A model generated the notes under the pieces. That model was not told where the DNA came from. It did no database searches and was given only the letters and a program-made list of their open reading frames with translations. Positions 6,100-12,950 of a stretch of 13,371 nt of DNA are shown piece after piece. The stretch lies in assembly GCA_045637645.1 (NCBI GenBank), contig JAZTZV010000090.1, positions 1 to 13,371 of the forward strand. Reading direction: 5' to 3'. This stretch comes from RGIG1959 sp045637645 (GTDB taxonomy: Bacteria; Bacillota; Clostridia; Oscillospirales; Acutalibacteraceae). Within the stretch, counting starts at the first letter, position 1; every line of letters starts with the position of its first letter. The translations under genes were made by a program, and so were the position numbers.

Positions 6100-7659
6100 T
6101 CATACAAGAGGGATCGTTTCGCCGAACGCAATCACGGCCACCACTTGCGAGGTGTCGATGAACCGCGTAAACTCACCACCCCAGCGTGTTGTTCCTTCGT
6201 TGGTGGGGAGGGTTCCGAACTCTGCGCACGGGCCTTGATAGCATGGACTTTCTATAATCGTGCCATCCGCCAGGACAAGATCGAGCGTACCGTAAATACT
6301 ACCGTATTCGATATCTCCTTCTTCGACCGGAACAATCTCATAATCACACTCTATATACAACGAGCAATCTGTCATTTCCGCTTTTGTTGCGTGCATTGCA
6401 AATTGATGATATTGCAAATCCACATCGATGCCATATTCATGCACATCGAGCGCTTCATCGGCGGTGAACGTCAATTCCCATGTGCCGTTCGCTCGCGTGA
6501 CAAACTCGCTGTCTTGTTCTTGCATCAGAAACAAATACGGCAAGTCGCTTTCGTCGACACCGTTGTAAATCACGGTCACGCGTTCACCTTGGTTGTTCGG
6601 ATCGATAATGCCGCGGTACAAGCCACCGTCTCGTGTGTCGAGCAAGGTCGGCAAATGTTCCCACGACGAAACACCGCTGAACGATACATACAACTGCGAA
6701 TCAAAATCGCGGTCTAAATCATTTCGGAAACCGATATTGTCGATATAGGCATCGGCATTCAAAACGCTGAAACGCACCTTTCGGTTACTGCTCTTAAGGC
6801 TATGATAATAATCAAAGCCACCGTCTGCCCAGGCTGTTTTCACAGAACCTTGCACATAGTCGCTTTCATCAGCATGGGGCATGTCGTCATACAGCGCTTG
6901 CATCGACTCGTAGGTGAAGCCGAGATCCTTGGCAATCTGCACTTCATCGCGAAAATCGGTCAATTGCAGGGTGAAGGTTTTGCCGACCAAGTCTTTGCCG
7001 TCACCGCCGTTATAATAATACCGATATTCAAATACGGCGCGATCGGGGTGTTCGCCCGCATCCGATCGACGGAGATAGGCGTTGTTGCCTTGATTCAACA
7101 TAACCGATACGGCATCGCTTTTGTCTTTCAAATCGTCGGCGGAGAGAGACATCTTTTTAAAAGACGTTCTCGTAAGCATCGACATACGTTCCGCCGACAA
7201 CTCTGTCAAAGCCGAGCCGTCCGACGTTTGCACCTCGATCGTGGCGCGCAACACACCATCCACGGTGTCCAGTACATATTTATCCAACGTCACACGCAAA
7301 TTATCATGCTCCGTTGTCACATCCACATCCACCGCATGCTCATATTCTTCCACGATCGGCACGAGTGAATGGGCACGAATAGCGGGCAACGGAAAACCAT
7401 ACGTCGGCGTAAACCAATTGCGGGACAACGCACTTCCCGCCACGACTGCCGTCGCCATCAACACCGCCGCAATCGGAACCAGCCACGCCAAGCGACGAGG
7501 CTTTGTAGCGCGTTTGGATAATTTGCAATCCGCCGACACGCGATTCCACACCCGCAGAATCGTCGCCATATCGGCGTCATCTTCTTCAATCGGGTGCTCC
7601 GCGATCACATCAAGCGGTAAATCATGAAACAATGTCTGAAAGGTTGTTGTTTTCTTCAT
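6100..7659 (-). CDS. Membrane-anchored anti-sigma factor, DUF4179-like, 519 aa
   Basis: The protein has a short cytoplasmic N-terminus (about residues 1-55, acidic then basic), one transmembrane helix at about 58-78 (RLAWLVPIAAVLMATAVVAGSAL) preceded by KPRR as the inside-positive signal, and an outside domain of about 440 residues rich in beta-strand patterns. This is the layout of clostridial DUF4179-type anti-sigma factors encoded after ECF sigma genes. The start at 7659 overlaps the end of the sigma gene by 38 nt, which fits translational coupling and matched production of the pair. The N-terminal segment probably binds the sigma factor inside the cell and the outer domain senses an envelope signal. 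The start has only a weak purine-rich site (GGGG) before it, as expected for a coupled gene. The signal and the release mechanism are unknown. Confidence 0.8.
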   Translation of the reverse strand: MKKTTTFQTLFHDLPLDVIAEHPIEEDDADMATILRVWNRVSADCKLSKRATKPRRLAWLVPIAAVLMATAVVAGSALSRNWFTPTYGFPLPAIRAHSLVPIVEEYEHAVDVDVTTEHDNLRVTLDKYVLDTVDGVLRATIEVQTSDGSALTELSAERMSMLTRTSFKKMSLSADDLKDKSDAVSVMLNQGNNAYLRRSDAGEHPDRAVFEYRYYYNGGDGKDLVGKTFTLQLTDFRDEVQIAKDLGFTYESMQALYDDMPHADESDYVQGSVKTAWADGGFDYYHSLKSSNRKVRFSVLNADAYIDNIGFRNDLDRDFDSQLYVSFSGVSSWEHLPTLLDTRDGGLYRGIIDPNNQGERVTVIYNGVDESDLPYLFLMQEQDSEFVTRANGTWELTFTADEALDVHEYGIDVDLQYHQFAMHATKAEMTDCSLYIECDYEIVPVEEGDIEYGSIYGTLDLVLADGTIIESPCYQGPCAEFGTLPTNEGTTRWGGEFTRFIDTSQVVAVIAFGETIPLV

Positions 7660-8212
7660 AACCGTACCCCATTTCTTTTAAAGTTGCAATCAATTGACGA
7701 CGTCCGCGATATATGTGCGATTTCACCGTAGATAGCGGCAATTTCAAGCGTTTGGCGATCATTGCCAATTCTTCTCCGTAGTAATACCGATACACCATGC
7801 ACGCGCGGCGTATCGGTTCCATTGTTTGCAGTGTCGCCGCAATGATCTCCGATTGCTCGTGAAGCGTCGCGATCGTTTCGGGATTGGAATGCGCAACGGT
7901 GAGGCAATCCTCTTCCAGCGAGAGATCGACTTTGCAACGGCGTACACGATCAATCGCCGCACGGCGCGCAATTTGCGCCAAATACGCCTTCAACGCAAAC
8001 GGATCACGCAATGCATGAGCATTTTTCCAAAGCGACACAAACACATCCGACGCCAACTCCTCGGCATCCTCTTCGGTGAGCGGCGGAACAGCCGTTTTTC
8101 GAATGATCGTTAACACATATCCCGTGTAACATCGCACAACCGCCTCAAGAGCGTTGGCATCCCGTTGTTCGATCCCCAGCGCCCATTCGGCATCTCGTTC
8201 GGATATAGACAT
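7622..8212 (-). CDS. ECF-subfamily RNA polymerase sigma factor, 196 aa
   Basis: Region 2 covers about residues 20-92, including EEDAEELASDVFVSLWKNAHAL and YLAQIARRAAIDRVRR, the segments that bind core polymerase and the -10 element. Region 4 covers about 126-182 with the helix-turn-helix ELAMIAKRLKLPLSTVKSHIYRGR that binds the -35 element. There is no region 1 or 3, and the length is typical of ECF factors. ATG 8212 has an AAAGGAGG ribosome binding site 8 nt upstream. The anti-sigma gene overlaps its 3' end. An ECF-type promoter at 8239-8265 indicates positive autoregulation. A signal received by the anti-sigma outer domain would release this factor to transcribe the operon and other genes outside this window. 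Confidence 0.93.
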   Translation of the reverse strand: MSISERDAEWALGIEQRDANALEAVVRCYTGYVLTIIRKTAVPPLTEEDAEELASDVFVSLWKNAHALRDPFALKAYLAQIARRAAIDRVRRCKVDLSLEEDCLTVAHSNPETIATLHEQSEIIAATLQTMEPIRRACMVYRYYYGEELAMIAKRLKLPLSTVKSHIYRGRRQLIATLKEMGYGYEENNNLSDIVS

Positions 8213-8238
8213 CGGCGTTTCCTCCTTTCACCCATCAT

Positions 8239-8265
8239 GACGTATGTTGCGCACAAAAAGTTTCA
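8239..8265 (-). promoter_or_regulatory. ECF-type autoregulatory promoter of the sigma/anti-sigma operon
   Basis: On the minus strand TGAAAC (8265-8260) and CGTC (8242-8239) are separated by 17 bp. This matches the known promoter pattern of Bacillus ECF factors such as SigM, SigW and SigX. It lies 26 nt before the start codon, just beyond the ribosome binding site, and I see no convincing sigma-A promoter in the short gap. Confidence 0.72.
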
Positions 8266-8309
8266 AGTTTATACAATCTTTTCAAAAAAGGGTACCGTAC
8301 AAATAAAGT

Positions 8310-8337
8310 CCGCCGCACAGATCATCCTGTGCGGCGG
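8310..8337 (-). terminator. Terminator of the BlaI/M56 operon
   Basis: An 11-bp perfect GC-rich stem (8310-8320 with 8327-8337) has a 6-nt loop and begins 11 bp after the M56 stop. On the minus strand ACTTTATTTG follows, an interrupted T-tract, so it is a plausible but not ideal intrinsic terminator. Confidence 0.7.
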
Positions 8338-8348
8338 TTGAATCGTAT

Positions 8349-10853
8349 TTACGGTTCGACACCTTGCTCGCCCCAAAAGGCGGCGTGTTCACCGTCGGCG
8401 GTCAAATACACGTTGCCGTCTTTGACCGAAAACTCATAATCCACAACGGTGTTGCCGACATTCGATTCCGATCGCAAGCGCATGCCGTCTTCGGTTTGAA
8501 CAAAAGAGAGCACGCCGTGTTCAAACATATACGTATTGCGGTATTTCAGCGTGGCATCATCCCCCGCCTCCGCCGCATACAGCACCACCGTCAACACCCC
8601 CGAGGTCGGACCGTAACCGAGGGTACATAACTCGTCGACGCCGTCACCGTCGATGTCAAACGTCGCGCTGTCGATGATCGAATCGGAGAAACTTTCAGCG
8701 ACAAGAATCGGGAAGTTTTTCCAAAACCGCTCTGTCAACTGCTCGGTATAGGTTTGAGCGTTGAGGTATAACCCCTCGTTGTGATAGCTCGAGTGCGGCA
8801 TGGCGATGGCGCGGATGCTTACCTCCTGCCGCGTAATCTCGGGGATATAGGACGCGACGATCATGCGCATCTCCTCAAGCGAAGTGGGCAATGTGTGAAG
8901 ATCGAACAATTCTTCCCGCGTGTAACCGCCGTCTTTGGCGGGAAGCAAACCGCAGGAATAGCTGTCTTCCGCCATCTGCCAAATATACACTTCGAGTCCG
9001 TTATCGACAGGCAGACCGAAATAGCGCGGATATTTTCCCTTTAATATGTTGATTTCCTCGGAGCTGACAAGCAGCGAAACTTCTCCGGCAAAGCTGCTGA
9101 TCGTCGGCGTATCCACTGCCAACTCATACAACCAGCGGATGTGTGAATCGTCAGGGTTGGCAGGCGCTTCGGAGCCGACGTTGTAATACCCGTAGCCGAG
9201 ATAAAACGTGCCGTCATCCTGTTCAAGCAGCAGATACAATTCGTCGTTTGCCTGCAACTGCCATGCGCGCTCATTGTGCTTTTTGATGGTTTTGAGCGTC
9301 GAGTCATAGACATAATGAAAGCGCGAATCAAACGTGTTTTTGCTCAACGTCACGCGTTCGAGCAAACCGAGGTTTTTGACCACATTGCCGCTTTCGTCAA
9401 GCTCCTGCAACTGCATCGTGCTCGTCACGCAATAACGCGGAACGGATTCGACATTCTGTATATACGAATACATCCCGTCGCTGTATACCAATGTGATCGC
9501 ATCAAGCGTGTGTGATGCGCCGCTCGGCACGCCGTCCTCCAGCGTAAACTCGATCCACGCACGGTAGTCGACATCGGGCTTGCCGTCGACGAAAAAGTCG
9601 GTTTCGAGGCGGTATGTGCCCGCTTGCGTCATGTCCATGCCTTTCAAGGAATATTCGTGAACGCTCGCGCCGTGCGGGTCGATCCCATACCCGATCGCAT
9701 GCCACACATAATTCGGCGTGAGGCGGCAATCCTCGAGACCGTCGTCCGTCACACAATAGATATAATATTCATCGCCGTACATCAACGGCTCGGCGGTTTT
9801 GTTATTCCAACGCACACGAATAAGCGGATCGGGCGGTGTGAGATCGGCGGACACGATTTCAAGCGACACACCATCCAGTTCACTGCCGTTTTTCGCCGTT
9901 TCCAAGCCGTCAAGAGCGGTGTTCTTCGGGTCGGTAAGAAAACACACACCGACCGCCACGCTTGCAACAATTGCCACAACCACAAGCCAAAACGCAGGCT
10001 TTTTATAATGGAGAACCGATTTCACGCGGCTTTTCACCCCCACCTCACCGAATGCGAGTGGGCAAGCGGCGATCATGCGGCGATTGACACTGCAGGTCAA
10101 CAACGCTTGTGAATAGTCCGCTTTTTGAGCGGTATCGAATTCCTTGACCACCTTTTCGTCGCACGCCAGTTCGATATCGCGGCAAAGAAGCACATACCCG
10201 AACCACATCAGCGGATTGAACCAATGAAGTGTCAAAAGCAAAAAGCCGAGCGGTTTCCAAATATGGTCACGACGCTTGATATGCGCCTTCTCATGCGCGA
10301 TGACATGCGTCATATCCGCCTCGCTCATGCGAAACGGCAAATAGATCTTCGGGTTGATCACACCGAGCACAAACGGCGATATCACGCGCTCACTTTGATA
10401 GATGTTGTCGCGAAAGCGCACGGCGGTGCCGATTGTCCCTTTAAGGCGGAGATAACTGACGAGGCTGTACACCAACAGTGCCGCAACACCGATGATCCAC
10501 AAAATCGCCAGCACGGTCGTCACATCCGCAAAATGCCCCGTCGGTCGGGTGACGCCCTCAAAATACGTGCCTTTCAGATAATCGTTGACTTGAGTGTCAA
10601 GAATTGCAACGCCCGATTCGAAATACGGACGCGGGGATTCGGGTGCTTTGCTGATCGTTTCGCCGCTCGGGAGCAGACTGAACACACTTTCGATCGAAAA
10701 CGGCATCACAAGACGTAATCCGACAATCCCCCACAAAATGCCGTTGATCCACTTGGGTGCTTTCTTCAGCACCAGGCGCAATACCAACACTACAAGCACG
10801 ATCCAGCTTGCCGATATGCTCATGTTCACGATTTGCAAAAAGAGTCCTGCCAT
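8349..10853 (-). CDS. M56-family (BlaR1-like) membrane metalloprotease sensor, 834 aa
   Basis: Transmembrane helices are visible at about residues 4-28, 36-52, 112-134, 202-222 and 287-307. The zinc protease motif HEKAH is at 187-191 on the loop before the fourth helix, with ELACDE at 228-233 supplying the likely third ligand Glu228, as in BlaR1/MecR1. The C-terminal region (about 310-834) should lie outside the cell. It lacks recognisable penicillin-binding SxxK/KTG features in context. It begins with an Ig-like beta segment and contains DIDGDGVDEL at about 733-742, a calcium-binding-loop-like motif. It is therefore much larger than, and different from, the beta-lactam sensor domain. It starts 3 nt after the BlaI stop, so the two are cotranscribed. 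By analogy, ligand binding outside triggers the protease, which leads to inactivation of the BlaI repressor. The ligand is unknown. Confidence 0.9.
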   Translation of the reverse strand: MAGLFLQIVNMSISASWIVLVVLVLRLVLKKAPKWINGILWGIVGLRLVMPFSIESVFSLLPSGETISKAPESPRPYFESGVAILDTQVNDYLKGTYFEGVTRPTGHFADVTTVLAILWIIGVAALLVYSLVSYLRLKGTIGTAVRFRDNIYQSERVISPFVLGVINPKIYLPFRMSEADMTHVIAHEKAHIKRRDHIWKPLGFLLLTLHWFNPLMWFGYVLLCRDIELACDEKVVKEFDTAQKADYSQALLTCSVNRRMIAACPLAFGEVGVKSRVKSVLHYKKPAFWLVVVAIVASVAVGVCFLTDPKNTALDGLETAKNGSELDGVSLEIVSADLTPPDPLIRVRWNNKTAEPLMYGDEYYIYCVTDDGLEDCRLTPNYVWHAIGYGIDPHGASVHEYSLKGMDMTQAGTYRLETDFFVDGKPDVDYRAWIEFTLEDGVPSGASHTLDAITLVYSDGMYSYIQNVESVPRYCVTSTMQLQELDESGNVVKNLGLLERVTLSKNTFDSRFHYVYDSTLKTIKKHNERAWQLQANDELYLLLEQDDGTFYLGYGYYNVGSEAPANPDDSHIRWLYELAVDTPTISSFAGEVSLLVSSEEINILKGKYPRYFGLPVDNGLEVYIWQMAEDSYSCGLLPAKDGGYTREELFDLHTLPTSLEEMRMIVASYIPEITRQEVSIRAIAMPHSSYHNEGLYLNAQTYTEQLTERFWKNFPILVAESFSDSIIDSATFDIDGDGVDELCTLGYGPTSGVLTVVLYAAEAGDDATLKYRNTYMFEHGVLSFVQTEDGMRLRSESNVGNTVVDYEFSVKDGNVYLTADGEHAAFWGEQGVEP

Positions 10854-10856
10854 CGG

Positions 10857-11222
10857 TCATTCCCCCTTTCGAAAACGATCGATCATCGCTTGCAACGCGT
10901 CGATTTCCTCCTTGGAGATACGCTGATGTTTGGTGAATGCCGCCACAAACGCGGGCAACGATCCTTCAAACGTTTTCTCCACCATTTCGTTGATTTCGGC
11001 GGCTTGCACGTCGTCCTTGCTGACAAGCGACGTGACGACCGTGTTGTCGTTTTTGAGCACCCCGCGCTCCGACAGTCGCTTGATCACGGTGTAGGTCGTG
11101 GTGGGTTTCCAGCCGAGTTGTTCTTTGCAAAGCGCGACAAGCTCACTGCTTTTGACGGGCTCATGCTCCCACAAAATCAAGCAAAAACGGTATTCACTTT
11201 CAAATACTTTCGGTGTATCCAT
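10857..11222 (-). CDS. BlaI/MecI/CopY-family transcriptional repressor, 121 aa
   Basis: The N-terminal winged helix spans about residues 7-70, with the typical LGWKPTTTYTVIKRLSERGVLKND stretch carrying the recognition helix. The C-terminal helical part (about 71-121) is the dimerisation segment, where BlaI and MecI are cleaved after induction. The length matches the family. An AAGGAG site lies 8 nt before ATG 11222. The M56 protease gene follows after 3 nt, the standard repressor-sensor pair. Two matching palindromes in its promoter indicate autorepression. No beta-lactamase or other evident target gene is in the window, and the sensor domain is not penicillin-binding-like, so a resistance role should not be assumed. 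Confidence 0.93.
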   Translation of the reverse strand: MDTPKVFESEYRFCLILWEHEPVKSSELVALCKEQLGWKPTTTYTVIKRLSERGVLKNDNTVVTSLVSKDDVQAAEINEMVEKTFEGSLPAFVAAFTKHQRISKEEIDALQAMIDRFRKGE

Positions 11223-11237
11223 AACGCACGCTCCTTC

Positions 11238-11253
11238 CTCTAATGCATTAGAG
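11238..11253. promoter_or_regulatory. BlaI-family operator 1
   Basis: A perfect 16-bp palindrome with arms CTCTAAT and ATTAGAG around GC, just upstream of the BlaI ribosome binding site. Its arms match those of operator 2, with one base changed per arm. Confidence 0.75.
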
Positions 11254-11262
11254 TCTATATAA

Positions 11263-11291
11263 ACTCTAACACGTTAGAGCGAAAATGTCAA
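11263..11291 (-). promoter_or_regulatory. Promoter of the BlaI/M56 operon
   Basis: A perfect TTGACA lies at 11291-11286 on the minus strand. With a 17-bp spacer the -10 would be TAGAGT (11268-11263, four of six consensus bases), overlapping operator 2. A TATATA at 11261-11256 is a better-looking -10 box but lies too far from TTGACA. The -35 is secure and the -10 uncertain. Confidence 0.6.
11264..11279. promoter_or_regulatory. BlaI-family operator 2
   Basis: Arms CTCTAAC and GTTAGAG around AC form a 16-bp inverted repeat of the same design as operator 1. The centres of the two sites are 26 bp apart. It lies between the -35 box and the start of the message, where a bound dimer would block transcription. 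Confidence 0.75.
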
Positions 11292-11300
11292 GAGGTTTTT

Positions 11301-11335
11301 TTTAAAAAAAGACCGATCCAAACGGATCGGTCTTT
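11301..11335 (-). terminator. Rho-independent terminator of XRE5
   Basis: A 12-bp perfect stem (11308-11319 with 11324-11335) has a 4-nt loop. On the minus strand it is followed by an uninterrupted T-tract through 11304. It begins 33 bp after the XRE5 stop and ends about 10 bp before the BlaI promoter. Confidence 0.88.
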
Positions 11336-11367
11336 GCCTTATTCGGCGACTACATGCAAAATTTTTA

Positions 11368-12480
11368 TTATTTTGCGAATCGAATGGTTTTCAAAGTGTT
11401 CAAAACACTCACAAATCGATCGTCACGACGCACGGCATCGTACACCGTATCCGTACAAAGTGTATCGGCGGCGATGTTCCACGGTGTGCGGGAATCGGCG
11501 GTGTCGCTGTAGCGACAATCGCAGACACCTTTGACGAAGTAGGACGTATGCACATACTCCTCAGGCATGGCGGCAAAGGCTTTGAAATATGCGACACTCT
11601 TTTGCAATGCATCATACATATCCTCCCACTTGCCGCTCGCCGCAGCAAGCGGTGCCAATTTATCCGCATACAGTCGTGCCAGTGCCAAATTCCAATCACC
11701 GTAGTCATCGGCATCATATAACGCGGCGATCACCGTTTCATAGGTGCGCAGATGACGCACGTTTGTGTCATAATCTGCGGCATCGTCCACCGCGAGCGTC
11801 CAAAGATTCCACAGCATACGCGCCAAGAATTCCGACACCATCTCACGGCTGTATTGACGGCGCTCATCCCCACGAAGCGCCCAATACATCATCGACTCCT
11901 TGCAAGCATCAATGGTCGGCAACGATTCAAACACTGCTTTGCCCTTATCGAGTTGACCAAGCTCACAGTAAAGGAAGCCAAGACGAGATTTCGCTTCCAG
12001 ACGGATGGCATCATCAGTGCAGTGAGCGATGATATTCTCGCCGATGTCGATGATCTCTTGTTTGTAACGCTCTTGATTGTCGCGCCAATTATCAACATTG
12101 CCGTCGTCCGAGCAAGCCATGAACAGCGCATACATCAACTGATTTTGAAGCGACCAATCACGCGGAAATTCTTTTGCCGCCTGTCTCGCAACCACGATGC
12201 TGTCATCCACATTGCCGTGTTCGAGGCAGTCCTTGAACATCGCTTTGTATTCCTCGGCTTTTGCTTTGCGTCGACCTTGTTCCACACCGAGCAGTTCTTC
12301 GATCGATACGGCAAAAAACTCTGCCAACACGGGGAGCAGTTCGATATCGGGATAGGTCGCACCCGTTTCCCAACGAGACACCGCTTGCGGCGATACACCG
12401 AGGGCATTGGCGATCTCTTCCTGCGTCATATCCGCATTGCGGCGCAGTTGTTTAAAATTCTGTGCAAAATACAAACTCAT
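11368..12480 (-). CDS. XRE5: XRE helix-turn-helix regulator with helical TPR-like C-terminal domain, 370 aa
   Basis: The helix-turn-helix spans about residues 6-64 (MTQEEIANALGVSPQAVSRWETG, then PDIELLPVLAEFFAVSIEELLG). The tail of about 300 residues is all-helical with TPR-like pairs, for example DDAIRLEAKSRLGFLYCELGQLDKGKAVFESLP. The segment AAKEFPRDWSLQNQLMYALF lines up with VTATAIKEFPGD in XRE3, ARADYPSD in XRE4 and AYAQFPNE in XRE2, so the four are paralogues. The frame is open to 12579, but ATG 12480 has an ideal GGAGGAA ribosome binding site and lies downstream of the promoter at 12526-12553. The gene is monocistronic with its own terminator. Its role, ligand and targets are unknown; it sits next to the BlaI operon but transcription is separate. 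Confidence 0.9.
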   Translation of the reverse strand: MSLYFAQNFKQLRRNADMTQEEIANALGVSPQAVSRWETGATYPDIELLPVLAEFFAVSIEELLGVEQGRRKAKAEEYKAMFKDCLEHGNVDDSIVVARQAAKEFPRDWSLQNQLMYALFMACSDDGNVDNWRDNQERYKQEIIDIGENIIAHCTDDAIRLEAKSRLGFLYCELGQLDKGKAVFESLPTIDACKESMMYWALRGDERRQYSREMVSEFLARMLWNLWTLAVDDAADYDTNVRHLRTYETVIAALYDADDYGDWNLALARLYADKLAPLAAASGKWEDMYDALQKSVAYFKAFAAMPEEYVHTSYFVKGVCDCRYSDTADSRTPWNIAADTLCTDTVYDAVRRDDRFVSVLNTLKTIRFAK

Positions 12481-12506
12481 AACGATTCCTCCAAATGAAA
12501 TTTGCG

Positions 12507-12514
12507 AGGCGCCT
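12507..12514. promoter_or_regulatory. GCGC-centred palindrome in the XRE5 leader, candidate operator
   Basis: AGGCGCCT is a perfect 8-bp palindrome flanked by GCGA and TCGC, which would extend the symmetry if a single-base bulge is allowed. It is centred 15.5 nt downstream of the -10 box, the same spacing as AAGCGCTT in the XRE2 leader. It is short, so the support is mostly positional. Confidence 0.45.
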
Positions 12515-12525
12515 TCGCTATACTT

Positions 12526-12553
12526 ATCATAGCATATTTCCGGCAGAAGTCCA
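12526..12553 (-). promoter_or_regulatory. Sigma-A-type promoter of XRE5
   Basis: On the minus strand TGGACT (12553-12548), a 16-bp spacer and TATGAT (12531-12526), about 45 nt before ATG 12480. Confidence 0.6.
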
Positions 12554-12693
12554 CCTCCCATTTCGATAGAAAAATCCAATCAAAGTGAGAGTTTAACAAC
12601 GCTGTATAAACGTTCTGTTGATTTTTTCAACCAATTTCAACAATGCGTCCATTGCTATTCTGCTTAAAAAATCAAATAGAACAACCAAATGCT

Positions 12694-12715
12694 GTACCCC
12701 AACCGTACCCCAACC
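12694..12715. repeat. Two exact tandem copies of GTACCCCAACC
   Basis: Copies lie at 12694-12704 and 12705-12715 with no gap. Two copies could be a simple duplication or paired binding sites; nothing more can be said. Confidence 0.8.
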
Positions 12716-12842
12716 GCTGTTTAATTCAATCGCAAAAAGGATCACGAACAACTTTTGCTCCCTTATCCAACTGCACACTCAAGGCGGCAGAAGATTCTCG
12801 TCTTTTGGTGCAAGTAAAACCACCGCTTGGGTTCAACTCCAC

Positions 12843-12881
12843 GGCGGGCAAACAGTCCACAGGACTGTTTGCTGTTCCGCC
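12843..12881. repeat. Long hairpin / inverted repeat of unknown function
   Basis: GCAAACAGTCC (12848-12858) pairs perfectly with GGACTGTTTGC (12862-12872) over 11 bp with an ACA loop. GGCGG (12843-12847) and CCGCC (12877-12881) extend the stem across a 4-nt bulge. No T-tract follows directly, so it is not a classical terminator. The flanks contain T-loop-like words (GGTTCAACTCC, TTCGAATCC), but no tRNA fold can be built. It may be an RNA structure, a recombination site or part of a dispersed intergenic repeat. Confidence 0.6.
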
Positions 12882-12905
12882 TTTCGAATCCACCTCAAGG
12901 CAACA

Positions 12906-12935
12906 AAAAAAGACATCCTTACGGATGTCTTTTTT
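12906..12935 (-). terminator. Rho-independent terminator of the right-edge gene, bidirectional in form
   Basis: A 13-bp stem (12906-12918 with 12923-12935) has a TTAC loop, a core GACATCC/GGATGTC and A/T-only ends, giving a T-tract on either strand. It begins 16 bp after the stop of the right-edge gene on the minus strand. Confidence 0.88.
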
Positions 12936-12950
12936 GTTGGCTGTTCCGAA

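Larger units (their letters stand above)
12560..12905. other. Gene-free interval of about 350 bp with repeats and a hairpin
   Basis: No open frame here has a ribosome binding site, a recognisable domain or good coding character. The stretch holds an 11-bp tandem duplication (12694-12715) and a long hairpin (12843-12881). Together with the AT-rich gene that follows, it looks like an accessory or recombined boundary rather than a coding region. No promoter was found with confidence on either strand. Confidence 0.5.

Noticed and set aside
5999..6103. N-terminal extension of the P-loop kinase to an ATG at 6103
   Set aside because: The extension would be translated through the 15-bp terminator at 6060-6092 and the kinase promoter, and it adds no conserved sequence before the Walker A strand.
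6145..7627. Several plus-strand open frames of 168-190 codons opposite the anti-sigma gene
   Set aside because: They are antisense shadows of a gene with clear domain structure and operon context; no start signals or family resemblance.
8349..11222. Reading the BlaI/M56 pair as a beta-lactam resistance locus
   Set aside because: No beta-lactamase or PBP2a gene is present and the sensor domain does not look penicillin-binding.
11752..12498. Plus-strand open frame of 248 codons opposite XRE5
   Set aside because: It is long but antisense to a recognisable regulator, without a ribosome binding site, and its protein is not recognisable.
12593..12778. 61-codon minus-strand frame, considered as an integrase remnant
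   Set aside because: The protein has no recognisable recombinase motif and spans the tandem repeat; coding support is absent.
12820..12900. Possible tRNA or tmRNA 3' end, because of GGTTCAACTCC and TTCGAATCC
   Set aside because: Neither word is flanked by a pairing T-stem, and no acceptor, D or anticodon arm can be folded.
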